Shown piece by piece: positions 32,170 through 40,134 of a stretch of 64,000 nucleotides of DNA. The position numbers and the translations under genes are program-made. The first letter of the stretch is position 1, and each line of letters starts with the position of its first letter. The DNA is taken from positions 1 to 64,000 of the forward strand of contig NZ_RBAK01000009.1 of NCBI RefSeq assembly GCF_003626595.1, given 5' to 3'. A model generated the notes under the pieces. It saw nothing but the letters and a program-made list of their open reading frames with translations. It did not search any database and had not been told where the DNA came from. The stretch comes from Micromonospora endolithica. GTDB taxonomy: Bacteria > Actinomycetota > Actinomycetes > Mycobacteriales > Micromonosporaceae.

Positions 32170-33417
32170 TCAGTCCAGGCGGCGCACGTTGGTGATCACG
32201 AATCCGCTGGGCGGGAGGGCCGGCATCCGGTGCAGACTCACCGCCAGGTCCTGCGGCGGTACGTCGTAGCTCATCGAGCCGGCCAGGGTGGCCACCGCCC
32301 GCTTCATCAACTCGATGGTGATCCACTCACCGGCGCACCGGTGCCCGACGTGGTGGTCACCGCCGCCCTGCGGGATCAGCCCGAACGGGTCGTCGCGCCA
32401 GCCGGTGAACCGCTCCGGCCGGAACCGCTCCGGCTCCGGCCAGAGCGCGCGGTGGTGGTTGGTGCCGTACAGGTCGAGCAGCACCCGGCGGCCCCGGGGA
32501 AAGTGGTGCCCCTGCCAGTCGAACGAGCGGCGCACCCGGGCGGCGGCGACCGGGAAGAAGGGGTAGTACCGGCGTACCTCCTGGACGAACTGCTCGGTCG
32601 TCGCGTCGTCGCCGCGTACCCGGTCCCGCCAGGCCGGGTGGTCGTGCAGCGCCAGCGCGGCGAACACGACGTACCGGTCCACGGCGACCGTCGGGCGCAG
32701 GATGTTGAGCAGTTCCACGGCGGCGATCCGGCGGGGGAGCAGCCGGCCGGCGGAATCCCGGTGTTCCGAGATGATCCGCAGCGCGCTGCCCGGCGGTGCC
32801 TCCAGCGTCCCGACGCGCTCGCGTTCGACGATGTCGCCGACCCAGCGTTCGGCCCGCTTCCGGCCGAACAGCCCGCGCCAGTGCGGTGGCCCGATCACCG
32901 CCGGGCCGGCGATCATCGCCTCCAGGTCGGCGGTACGCCGGGCCACCTCGGAGTCGGCCAACGGAACCCCCGCCCAGGCGCAGACCGCCCGGGTGAGCAT
33001 CCGGCTGACTTCGTCGAACAGGACCACCGGTTGACCGGACTCCCACGCCGGCAGCCGAGCCCGCCACTCGTCGTCGAAGAGCTGGCCGAGCCGCCGGATC
33101 GCGTCCGAGGTCATGATCGACATGAACATGCCCTTGCGGTCGGTGTGCGCGACGTCGTCCAGTCCCTGCACGCCGCCCACCCCGGTGAGGGTCCGTTGCC
33201 CCCGTTTGGGCAGCGCACCGGCCCGCGCGAAGCGCCCGGCGTCGTAGAACAACTCGGCGGCCGGGCGGCCGCGCAGGCAGATGGTGCGTTCCAGCAGCAG
33301 CCGGGTGGTGAAGATGTCGCTGCCGTGCCGGTCGCAACGGGCCCCGATGAACCGGTACCCGTCGCGCAGGAAGGCCAGGGTGCTGTCCAGGCCGCGTTCC
33401 GCCGGGATCGTCGCCAT
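32170..33417 (-). CDS. CYP152-type cytochrome P450 fatty-acid peroxygenase
   Basis: A 415-residue haem enzyme. The proximal ligand is C361 in GGGDHHVGHRCAGEW. The I-helix segment NILRPTVAV has R241-P242 where ordinary P450s have the acid-alcohol pair; Arg-Pro here is the hallmark of CYP152 peroxygenases (P450-BSbeta, P450-SPalpha), whose Arg binds the fatty-acid carboxylate. Other family blocks are intact: ALPKR (69-73), EVRRYYPF, LLDLYGTNHH and RFRPERF. Such enzymes use hydrogen peroxide, not a reductase, to hydroxylate or decarboxylate fatty acids, which fits the absence of any ferredoxin gene nearby. GGAGG precedes the ATG. Confidence 0.94.
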   Translation of the reverse strand: MATIPAERGLDSTLAFLRDGYRFIGARCDRHGSDIFTTRLLLERTICLRGRPAAELFYDAGRFARAGALPKRGQRTLTGVGGVQGLDDVAHTDRKGMFMSIMTSDAIRRLGQLFDDEWRARLPAWESGQPVVLFDEVSRMLTRAVCAWAGVPLADSEVARRTADLEAMIAGPAVIGPPHWRGLFGRKRAERWVGDIVERERVGTLEAPPGSALRIISEHRDSAGRLLPRRIAAVELLNILRPTVAVDRYVVFAALALHDHPAWRDRVRGDDATTEQFVQEVRRYYPFFPVAAARVRRSFDWQGHHFPRGRRVLLDLYGTNHHRALWPEPERFRPERFTGWRDDPFGLIPQGGGDHHVGHRCAGEWITIELMKRAVATLAGSMSYDVPPQDLAVSLHRMPALPPSGFVITNVRRLD

Positions 33418-33474
33418 CGGGCCTCCTCGTCGTCTCCCCGGGCCACGTCTACCCAGGCCAGCGCCCCTGAATCC

Positions 33475-33580
33475 CCCCGCCCCGGTCCCGCCCGGCCCCG
33501 CCCCGGCCCTGCCCCGCCCCGGCCCCGCCCCGGCCCTGCCCCGGCCGGCCCTGCCCCGGTCCGGTCCGCCCGGTCCGGCC
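33475..33580. repeat. Low-complexity GC tandem repeat
   Basis: About 100 bases are built from degenerate CCCCGGCCCTG/CCCCGCCCCGG units of 11-12 bases, almost free of A and T. A similar tract lies at 58800. It fills part of the 383-base gap upstream of the P450 gene. It looks like slippage-prone DNA; no function is evident. Confidence 0.8.
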
Positions 33581-33662
33581 GATGAATCAATCGATGTCCG
33601 TGACATCGGGGTGTCGTAGGCACTCGGATGCCCCGACTTCCCTGACGTCGAGTCGATCATGT
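33581..33662. repeat. Dispersed nested-palindrome element, copy 1 (decayed)
   Basis: The reverse complement starts CATGATCGACTCG and aligns with the element at 39949 over its first 60 bases (GTCGGGGCATCCG against GTCGAGGTATCCG). An inner stem TCGGGG/CCCCGA (33606-33611 and 33631-33636) is kept. The right outer arm CGAGTCGATC is intact but the left arm is eroded. It lies between a divergent gene pair. Confidence 0.75.
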
Positions 33663-33800
33663 GGGAAATCGGGGGCGGGCACGGGCCGGCCCGGTTCCGG
33701 CCGGTGACAACTGGTGCTCGCTGGCCCCTCCCAGGGGCGGACGGAACTGGTTTGCTTGCGGGTGGAAGCGATGCCGGGAAGGTCCACGGGGGAGGGTTGC

Positions 33801-34196
33801 ATGCGGGGCAACGGGTCGCCGTACTGGCGGCGGGAGCGGATGGGGGCGGCGCTGAGCGACGCCGGACGAGCGGCGACGGGCGCGACACTGATCGGGCCAC
33901 CGCGCCGGGCGGCACGACCGGCGCGGTGGTTCACCGCGCACCTCGGCTTCGAGGCCGCCGACCCGGGCCTCGCCCGGGAGTTGGCGGTCGGCTACGCGGA
34001 GGCGTTGAGCCTGCTCCGGCCCGAGCTGGCCCTGGGCGCGGCGGCGCTCTCCCCGGCCGGCGCCTGGCACCTCGCGGAGCGGCTCTTCTGCGGCGCGGCC
34101 GGCCCGGACGGGGAGCACTGCGTGGACGTGGCCGGCCATCCCGGCTTCCACCACGCGCCCGGTCCGGGGGGCCTCGGCTGGGGCGACGGTGACTAG
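33801..34196 (+). CDS. Hypothetical protein
   Basis: A 131-residue Ala/Gly/Arg-rich protein that I do not recognise. It starts MRGNGSPYWRRER after GGGGGAGGG (5-base spacing). The middle part is helical (ARELAVGYAEALSLL) and the end has HCVDVAGHPGFHHAP, four histidines and a cysteine that could bind metal. Codon third positions are GC-rich as in neighbouring genes, which supports real coding. It is bounded by a dispersed palindrome upstream and a terminator downstream, with no partner gene. Confidence 0.6.
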   Translation: MRGNGSPYWRRERMGAALSDAGRAATGATLIGPPRRAARPARWFTAHLGFEAADPGLARELAVGYAEALSLLRPELALGAAALSPAGAWHLAERLFCGAAGPDGEHCVDVAGHPGFHHAPGPGGLGWGDGD

Positions 34197-34231
34197 CCGA
34201 CGCGGGGGACGCGGCGGGTGACCCGTCTCCT

Positions 34232-34270
34232 GGCCCCGGGGTGTCCGGCGTGGCGGGACACCCCCGGGCC
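34232..34270. terminator. Terminator between convergent genes
   Basis: A 15-bp inverted repeat (GGCCCCGGGGTGTCC against its complement) with one mismatch and a 9-base loop lies between the hypothetical gene and the DUF397 gene. Confidence 0.78.
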
Positions 34271-34309
34271 AGCGATGTCGGGTCGACCAGGGCCGGGTCG
34301 ACCGGCGGA

Positions 34310-34528
34310 TCAGTCCAGGTCGAACTCGCCGTCCTGGGCCCCGGCGACGAAGGCGTCCCACTCGGCCTGGGTGAAGACCAGCACCGGGCCGTCCGGTTCG
34401 GCCGAGTTGCGCATCCCGATCAGGTCGTCCACGAAGGCGACCTCGACGGCGCTTTCGGAGGTGTCGCCCTCGGCCCGCTGCCAGACCGCTCGGGAGAGGT
34501 CGAAGTCACCCTTCGGGTGCGTAGTCAT
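34310..34528 (-). CDS. DUF397 domain protein
   Basis: A 72-residue protein with the full DUF397 pattern: WQRAEGD, VEVAFVDDLIGMRNS, and VLVFTQAEWDAFVAGAQDGEFD. In Streptomyces and relatives such proteins usually stand beside an XRE-type helix-turn-helix regulator (Scr1-type) and may act as its small partner. Here no such regulator is adjacent, so this is an orphan. GGAGGA lies 7 bases before the ATG. It is divergent from pepN with a 68-bp gap. Confidence 0.9.
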   Translation of the reverse strand: MTTHPKGDFDLSRAVWQRAEGDTSESAVEVAFVDDLIGMRNSAEPDGPVLVFTQAEWDAFVAGAQDGEFDLD

Positions 34529-34596
34529 CGGTCATTCCTCCAGTGCCAGGGGGTCACGGGGACCGGGGATGGATCCCCATCGGGCAGGATAAGCGG

Positions 34597-37116
34597 ATGC
34601 CGAGCCTGAGCCGTGTAGAGGCGACCGCGCGTGGCGCGTCGATCACCGTCGAGTCGTACCGGGTGGATCTGGACCTGACCGCCGACGGCGACCGGTTCCG
34701 GTCGCACGTCGAGATCCGGTTCCGGGCCGCCGCCGGGGCCGAGACGTTCGTCGAGGTCAAGCCCGCGACCCTGGATCGGGTACGGCTCAACGGCGCCGAC
34801 CTGGACCCCGCCACGCTGGACGACAACCGGCTGGCGCTGACCGGGCTGGCCGAGGAGAACACGCTGACCGTCGACGCGGAGATGGCGTACTCCAACACCG
34901 GCGAGGGGGTGCACCGCTTCGTCGACCCGGCCGACGGCGAGACCTACCTCTACGCGATGTCCTTCCTGGACGACGTGCAGCGCATCTTCGCCGCGTTCGA
35001 CCAACCGGACCTCAAGGCGCCGATCACCCTCACGGTCACCGCACCCGAGCACTGGACGGTGGCGGCCAACGGCGCGCCGGCCGCCACCCCGACGGCGGGA
35101 CGCTGGGAGTTCGCCACCACCGCGCCGCTGTCCACGTACCTCTTCTCGTTCATCGCCGGTCCGTGGCACGTGCGCCGCGCCGAGCACGACGGCATCCCGC
35201 TCGGCGTCTACTGCCGCCGGTCCCTGGCACCGCACCTGGACGCGGACATCGACGAGATCCTCACCATCACCACCCAGTGCCTCGACCGCTTCCACCAGCT
35301 GTTCGACGAGCGCTACCCGTTCGGCAAGTACGACCAGGCGTTCGTGCCCGAGTTCAACGCCGGCGCGATGGAGAACCCCGGCCTGGTCACCTTCCGCGAC
35401 GACTACGTCTTCCGCTCCGCGGTCACCGACTCGCAGCGGGAGCTGCGGGCCACCACGATCGCCCACGAGATGGCCCACATGTGGTTCGGCGACCTGGTCA
35501 CCATGCGCTGGTGGGACGACCTGTGGCTGAACGAGTCCTTCGCGGAGTACCTGGGCACCCGGGTCACCGCCGAGGCGACCCGCTTCGACGGGGCGTGGAC
35601 CACGTTCGCGATGCGTCGCAAGGCCTGGGGGTACGCCGCCGACCAGCGCCCCTCCACCCACCCGGTCGCCCCCGAGGAGGTGGCCGACGCCGCCGAGGGC
35701 CTGCTCAACTTCGACGGCATCTCGTACGCCAAGGGCGCCAGCGTGCTCCGGCAGCTCGTCGCGTGGCTGGGCGACGAGGCGTTCCTCGCCGGCCTCAACG
35801 CCCACTTCAGCACGCACCGGTTCGGCAACGCCACGTTGGACGACCTGCTCGGCAGCCTCTCCACCGCGAGCGGGCGGGACCTGGCCGGGTGGGCGCAGCG
35901 GTGGCTGCGTACCGCGCAGGTCAACACTTTGCGCGCCGAGGTGACCGTCGACGCGGACGGCCGGTACACCGAGGTGGCGGTGACCCAGACCGCCCCCGAG
36001 GCGTACCCGGTGCTGCGCCCGCACCGCATCGGCGTCGGCCGGTACGGAGCCGACGGCACCGTGACCCGCACCGAGGTCGACCTGGACCCGGACGCCGAGG
36101 CGGGCCGTACCGTGCTGACCGACCTCGCCGGCGCGCCGGCCGCCCGGTTGCTGCTGCCCAACGACGGCGACCTGACGTTCGCCAAGATCCGTCTCGATCC
36201 GGCGTCCGCCGAGGCGGTGCCGCTGGTCCTGCCCGGCCTGGCCGACCCGCTGGCCCGGGCGCTGCTCTGGGGCGAGGCGCTGGACGCCGCCACCGACTCC
36301 GAACGTCCGGTGGCCACCGGCGTGGTCGGGCTCGTCGCGGCGGCGCTGCCCGCCGAGACCGAGGTGGTGATCGCGGAGGACGTGCTGACGTTGAGCCGCT
36401 CGCTGATCGACCGCTACCTCGACCCGCTCGCCCGCGCCGCCGCGCTGGCCCAGGTCGCCGACGCCTGCCGGGCGCTGCTCGACGGCGCGCCGGCCGGGGA
36501 GTCGTTGCAGCTCGCCGCCGCCCGGGGCTGGATCGCCGCGACCACCGACGTCGACCTGCTGACCGGCTGGCTCGCCGGCCGGGCGGTACCGGCCGGCCTG
36601 GCCGTCGACACCGAGCTGCGCTGGTCGGTCCTGCGCCGGCTGGTCGTGCTGGGCGCGGCCGGTGCGACCGAGATCGCCGCCGAGGCCGCGGCCGACCCGA
36701 GCGCGGCCGGCGCCGAGCGGGCCGCCGGCTGCCGGGCCGCGCTGCCCGACGCCGACGCCAAGCAGGCCGCCTGGCGGATCGTCGTGTCGGACACCACGCT
36801 GTCCAACCGGCTGGTGGAGGCGACCGCCGGCGGCTTCTGGCATCCGGAGCAGGCCGAGCTGACCGCCGCGTACGTGCCCCGGTACTTCGCGGACATGCCG
36901 GCCGCCGCGCGGGCGCGTACGCCCTGGGTGGCCGACCGGGTCGCGGGCCTGGCGTTCCCCCGCTACGCCGTGGCGCAGACCACCCGGGAGGCGGCCGCGG
37001 CGCTGTTGGCCCGCGACGACGTCACGCCCGGCCTGCGCCGGGTGGTGACCGACGCGGACGACGACCTGCGCCGCGCCCTGGTCGCCCGCACCGCCGTCGC
37101 CGCCGCCTCCGCCTGA
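34597..37116 (+). CDS. pepN: Aminopeptidase N (M1 family)
   Basis: An 839-residue zinc metallopeptidase that removes N-terminal residues from peptides, most likely in the cytoplasm since there is no signal peptide. The substrate-binding GAMEN motif is at 256-260. The zinc site HEMAH is at 290-294, with the third ligand E313 in WLNESFAEY, exactly 18 residues on. The C-terminal ERAP1-like helical domain is complete. The ATG has no Shine-Dalgarno sequence but CAGGAT lies 6 bases upstream, so the mRNA is probably leaderless. Monocistronic. Confidence 0.95.
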   Translation: MPSLSRVEATARGASITVESYRVDLDLTADGDRFRSHVEIRFRAAAGAETFVEVKPATLDRVRLNGADLDPATLDDNRLALTGLAEENTLTVDAEMAYSNTGEGVHRFVDPADGETYLYAMSFLDDVQRIFAAFDQPDLKAPITLTVTAPEHWTVAANGAPAATPTAGRWEFATTAPLSTYLFSFIAGPWHVRRAEHDGIPLGVYCRRSLAPHLDADIDEILTITTQCLDRFHQLFDERYPFGKYDQAFVPEFNAGAMENPGLVTFRDDYVFRSAVTDSQRELRATTIAHEMAHMWFGDLVTMRWWDDLWLNESFAEYLGTRVTAEATRFDGAWTTFAMRRKAWGYAADQRPSTHPVAPEEVADAAEGLLNFDGISYAKGASVLRQLVAWLGDEAFLAGLNAHFSTHRFGNATLDDLLGSLSTASGRDLAGWAQRWLRTAQVNTLRAEVTVDADGRYTEVAVTQTAPEAYPVLRPHRIGVGRYGADGTVTRTEVDLDPDAEAGRTVLTDLAGAPAARLLLPNDGDLTFAKIRLDPASAEAVPLVLPGLADPLARALLWGEALDAATDSERPVATGVVGLVAAALPAETEVVIAEDVLTLSRSLIDRYLDPLARAAALAQVADACRALLDGAPAGESLQLAAARGWIAATTDVDLLTGWLAGRAVPAGLAVDTELRWSVLRRLVVLGAAGATEIAAEAAADPSAAGAERAAGCRAALPDADAKQAAWRIVVSDTTLSNRLVEATAGGFWHPEQAELTAAYVPRYFADMPAAARARTPWVADRVAGLAFPRYAVAQTTREAAAALLARDDVTPGLRRVVTDADDDLRRALVARTAVAAASA

Positions 37117-37170
37117 CCGCTCCGCCCCCGCCCCGCCTCGCCCTGCCCCGCGGCGGCCTAGGATCGCGGA

Positions 37171-37767
37171 GTGGAGGAAGACATCCGGCGGATCGGGATC
37201 ATGGGCGGTACGTTCGATCCGATCCACCACGGGCACCTCGTCGCGGCCAGCGAGGTGGCCGACCGGTTCGGCCTGGACGAGGTCGTCTTCGTTCCCACCG
37301 GGCAGCCCTGGCAGAAGGCGGACGAGCCGGTCAGCCCGCCGGAGGACCGCTACCTGATGACGGTGATCGCCACCGCGTCGAACCCGCGCTTCCAGGTGAG
37401 CCGGGTCGACATCGACCGGGGCGGCCCGACCTACACCGTCGACACGTTGCGCGACCTGCACCGCGAGTACGGGCCCAAGGCGCAGCTGTTCTTCATCACC
37501 GGCGCCGACGCGCTGGAGCGGATCCTCTCCTGGAAGGACCTCGACGAGATCTTCGAGCTGGCGCACTTCGTCGGGGTGACCCGGCCCGGCTTCGAGCTGA
37601 CCGACAAGCACGTGCCGGCCGACACGGTCAGCCTGGTGCAGGTCCCGGCTATGGCCATCTCGTCGACGAACTGCCGCGCCCGGGTGGCCCGGGGGGAGCC
37701 GGTGTGGTACCTCGTTCCCGACGGTGTGGTGCAGTACATCGCCAAGCGGCGCCTCTACCAGCGGTGA
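37171..37767 (+). CDS. nadD: Nicotinate-nucleotide adenylyltransferase
   Basis: A 198-residue enzyme that joins nicotinate mononucleotide and ATP to form deamido-NAD, the committed step of NAD synthesis. The nucleotidyltransferase motif GGTFDPIHHGH is near residue 10 and the second motif ISSTNCRAR is near 168. The GTG start has TAGGAT 6 bases upstream, predicting a leaderless mRNA. It leads the nadD-rsfS-phosphatase-degV block that is also present, with the same order, in Mycobacterium. Confidence 0.96.
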   Translation: MEEDIRRIGIMGGTFDPIHHGHLVAASEVADRFGLDEVVFVPTGQPWQKADEPVSPPEDRYLMTVIATASNPRFQVSRVDIDRGGPTYTVDTLRDLHREYGPKAQLFFITGADALERILSWKDLDEIFELAHFVGVTRPGFELTDKHVPADTVSLVQVPAMAISSTNCRARVARGEPVWYLVPDGVVQYIAKRRLYQR

Positions 37768-37877
37768 TACGTCCCGCTATCGATCGGTTGATGCCGCTAA
37801 CGCGCCACAACTGACGAGTCGGTACGCCGCCGTGTGTGAGAGGCTTGGGGGGTCGTACGGTTGATCGAAGGAGAACG

Positions 37878-38285
37878 GTGACAGTTTCGGAACGCGCTCA
37901 CGAGCTGGCGATGGCCGCCGCCCAGGCCGCGGCCGACAAGAAGGCACAGGACATCGTCATCATCGACGTGGGCGACCAACTCGCCATCACCGACGCGTTC
38001 CTGGTCGCCTCGGCCCCGAACGAGCGCCAGGTGCTGGCCATCGTCGACGCCATCGAGGAACGCCTGCTCGAACTGCCGGAGAAGGCGAAGCCGATCCGGC
38101 GCGAGGGCGAGCGGGGCGGCCGGTGGGTGCTGCTCGACTACGTCGACATCGTGGTGCACGTCCAGCACACCGAGGAGCGCGAGTTCTACGCCCTCGACCG
38201 GCTCTGGAAGGACTGCCCGACCATCCCGTTCGTCGACCGCGACCTGGTCGACGCGGAGTCCGGCGCCACCTCCACCGCCGAATGA
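37878..38285 (+). CDS. rsfS: Ribosomal silencing factor RsfS
   Basis: A 135-residue protein of the RsfS/YbeB/Iojap family. It binds L14 on the 50S subunit and blocks subunit joining when nutrients are scarce. Family blocks are DIVIIDVGDQLAITDAFLVASAPNERQ (split over residues 23-50), GGRWVLLDYVDIVVHVQH and EREFYALDRLW. AAGGAG lies 7 bases before the GTG start. The stop overlaps the next ATG (ATGA). Confidence 0.96.
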   Translation: MTVSERAHELAMAAAQAAADKKAQDIVIIDVGDQLAITDAFLVASAPNERQVLAIVDAIEERLLELPEKAKPIRREGERGGRWVLLDYVDIVVHVQHTEEREFYALDRLWKDCPTIPFVDRDLVDAESGATSTAE

Positions 38286-38953
38286 CCCGCCTGATCATCT
38301 GGCGGCACGGCAACACCGACTGGAACGCCGCCAGCCGGGTCCAGGGGCAGACCGACGTACCCCTCAACGACCTCGGCCGGCAGCAGGCCCGGGACGCCGC
38401 CACGCTGCTCGCCGCCCTGCGCCCGGACGCCATCGTGGCCAGCGACCTGAGCCGGGCGGCGGACACCGCCGCCGCGCTGGCCGCCGTCACCGGGCTGCCG
38501 GTCCGCACCGACCCGCGGCTGCGGGAGCGTCACTTCGGGCTCTGGCAGGGGCTCTACCTGACCGAGGCCGCCGAACGGCACCCCGACGAGTTCGCCCGCT
38601 GGCGGGCCGGCGACCCCGACCCGGGCTCCGGCATCGAGAGCCTGGACGACCTGGGCAAGCGGGTCGGCGCGGCGTTCCAGGAGGCGGCCGACGCGGCCCC
38701 CGGTGGCACCGTGGTGGTCGCCACCCACGGCGGCGGCGCCCGGCAGGGCGTCGGCCACCTGCTCGGGTGGGACCACACCGTGCTGCGTACCGTCGGGTCG
38801 CTGTCCAACTGCCACTGGACCGAGCTGCGCCGCAACGACGTCCGTGGCTGGCACCTGCGCGCGCACAACGTGGGTGTGCTCACCGCGCCCGTGCCGGCCG
38901 GTGCCGCCGTCCCGGCGGGCGCCGCCGGCTCCGCGTCCCCGGACGCGGTCTGA
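38282..38953 (+). CDS. Histidine phosphatase family protein, possible glucosyl-3-phosphoglycerate phosphatase
   Basis: A 223-residue phosphoglycerate-mutase-like phosphatase. The catalytic His lies in RHGN near residue 8; the second catalytic segment is ATHGGG near 145, and the acid is in RERHFG. Position and coupling match Mycobacterium Rv2419c (GpgP), which removes phosphate from glucosyl-3-phosphoglycerate in methylglucose-polysaccharide synthesis and also sits after nadD-rsfS and close to a degV gene. The assignment rests on synteny plus family, so it is moderate. The last 30 residues are a Pro/Ala tail absent from the core fold. Confidence 0.88.
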   Translation: MTRLIIWRHGNTDWNAASRVQGQTDVPLNDLGRQQARDAATLLAALRPDAIVASDLSRAADTAAALAAVTGLPVRTDPRLRERHFGLWQGLYLTEAAERHPDEFARWRAGDPDPGSGIESLDDLGKRVGAAFQEAADAAPGGTVVVATHGGGARQGVGHLLGWDHTVLRTVGSLSNCHWTELRRNDVRGWHLRAHNVGVLTAPVPAGAAVPAGAAGSASPDAV

Positions 38954-39045
38954 CCGTCCGGTCGGCGCGGTCCCGGTCCGGCTCCGGCGCGATGCCGTCC
39001 CTCCGGCCCGGGCGGTCCCGGGCCGGATCGGCTAGCGTGCCGGTC

Positions 39046-39903
39046 ATGCCCGTCGCGGTCGTCACCGACTCCACCGCCTACCTCCCGCCCGACCTGCTGC
39101 TCACCCACCCCATGACTGTGGTCCCGCTGACCGTCGTCCTCAACGGCGCGGAGGGGCTGGAGGGGGTGGAGACCTTCCCCGCGGACGCCACCCGCGCGCT
39201 GAGCGGCCGACGGGTGTCGGTGAGCACCTCCCGGCCCGCCCCGGAGCAGTTCGCCCGGACGTACCGCCACCTGCTCGACTCCGGCGCCGACGGGGTCGTC
39301 TCGGTGCACCTGTCCGGCGAGCTGTCCGGCACGGTGGAGGGAGCCCGGCTGGCCGCCGCCGAGTTCGGCGAGCGCGTCGCGGTGGTGGACAGCCGCTCCT
39401 GCGGCATGGGGGTCGGCTTTCCCGCCGTCGCCGCCGCCACGGCCGCCGCGCGGGGCCTGGGCGTGCCGGAGGTACGCGACGCCGCGGTCGACGCGATCGG
39501 CCGCACCACGATCTTCTTCTACGTCGACACGCTGGAGTTCCTCCGTCGAGGTGGCCGGATCAACGCCGCCGAGGCGCTGTTCGGCACCGCCCTCTCGGTC
39601 AAGCCGATCATGCACATGCCGGACGGGGCGATCGTGCTCAAGGACAAGGTGCGTACCGCCAGCCGGGGTGTCGCCCGCCTCGTCGACCTCGCCGTCGAGG
39701 CTGCCGGCGACGCCGAGGTGGACCTCGGCCTGCACCACCTCGCCGCCCCGCAACGGGCCGAGGCGCTCCGGGAGGCCCTCACCGACCGGCTCGGTGACCG
39801 GCTGCGCGACACGTACGTCTCCGAGGCCGGTGCCGTCGTCGCCGCCCACGCCGGTCCCGGCCTGGCGTGCGTGGTCGTACACCGCCGACTCCCCGGGTCC
39901 TGA
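39046..39903 (+). CDS. DegV family fatty-acid-binding protein
   Basis: A 285-residue DegV protein. These bind single fatty acids; in Firmicutes the FakB members present the acid to the kinase FakA. The N-terminal VTDSTAYLP block, HLSGELSGT and the YVDTLEFLRRGGRI motif are intact. No FakA-like kinase is in the window. The ATG has TAGCGT 7 bases upstream and no Shine-Dalgarno sequence, so it is probably leaderless and not simply read through from the phosphatase gene 92 bases upstream. Confidence 0.93.
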   Translation: MPVAVVTDSTAYLPPDLLLTHPMTVVPLTVVLNGAEGLEGVETFPADATRALSGRRVSVSTSRPAPEQFARTYRHLLDSGADGVVSVHLSGELSGTVEGARLAAAEFGERVAVVDSRSCGMGVGFPAVAAATAAARGLGVPEVRDAAVDAIGRTTIFFYVDTLEFLRRGGRINAAEALFGTALSVKPIMHMPDGAIVLKDKVRTASRGVARLVDLAVEAAGDAEVDLGLHHLAAPQRAEALREALTDRLGDRLRDTYVSEAGAVVAAHAGPGLACVVVHRRLPGS

Positions 39904-39948
39904 CCCGGTCGCTCGTCGCGTCCCCGGCACCGTCGCCGTGCCGGGCAT

Positions 39949-40023
39949 GATCGACTCGTCTTTACTGATGTCGAGGTATCCGTGACGCTTCGAGGCCCCG
40001 ACATCACCGAGGGCGAGTCGATC
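39949..40023. repeat. Dispersed nested-palindrome element, copy 2 (intact)
   Basis: Outer arms GATCGACTCG/CGAGTCGATC (39949-39958 and 40014-40023) flank inner arms GATGTCG/CGACATC (39967-39973 and 39999-40005), each pair set 8 bases apart on both sides, so the element is symmetric. A decayed relative lies at 33581. It sits in the gap between degV and the SDR gene. Confidence 0.85.
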
Positions 40024-40134
40024 TTCCCCCGGGGGGCGGGCCCAACGAGCGCCGACCTGGCCCGAGCAGCCGCGGGGCGGTCCGGGCCTGGTCGATGCCG
40101 GGCGGGCGCCCCCGGCGCGGGTTAGCGTCGGGCG

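Noticed and set aside
34525..37611. A 1028-codon minus-strand frame across pepN and into nadD
   Set aside because: Antisense to the zinc-peptidase HEMAH and GAMEN motifs and to nadD; its translation is repetitive and has no ribosome binding site.
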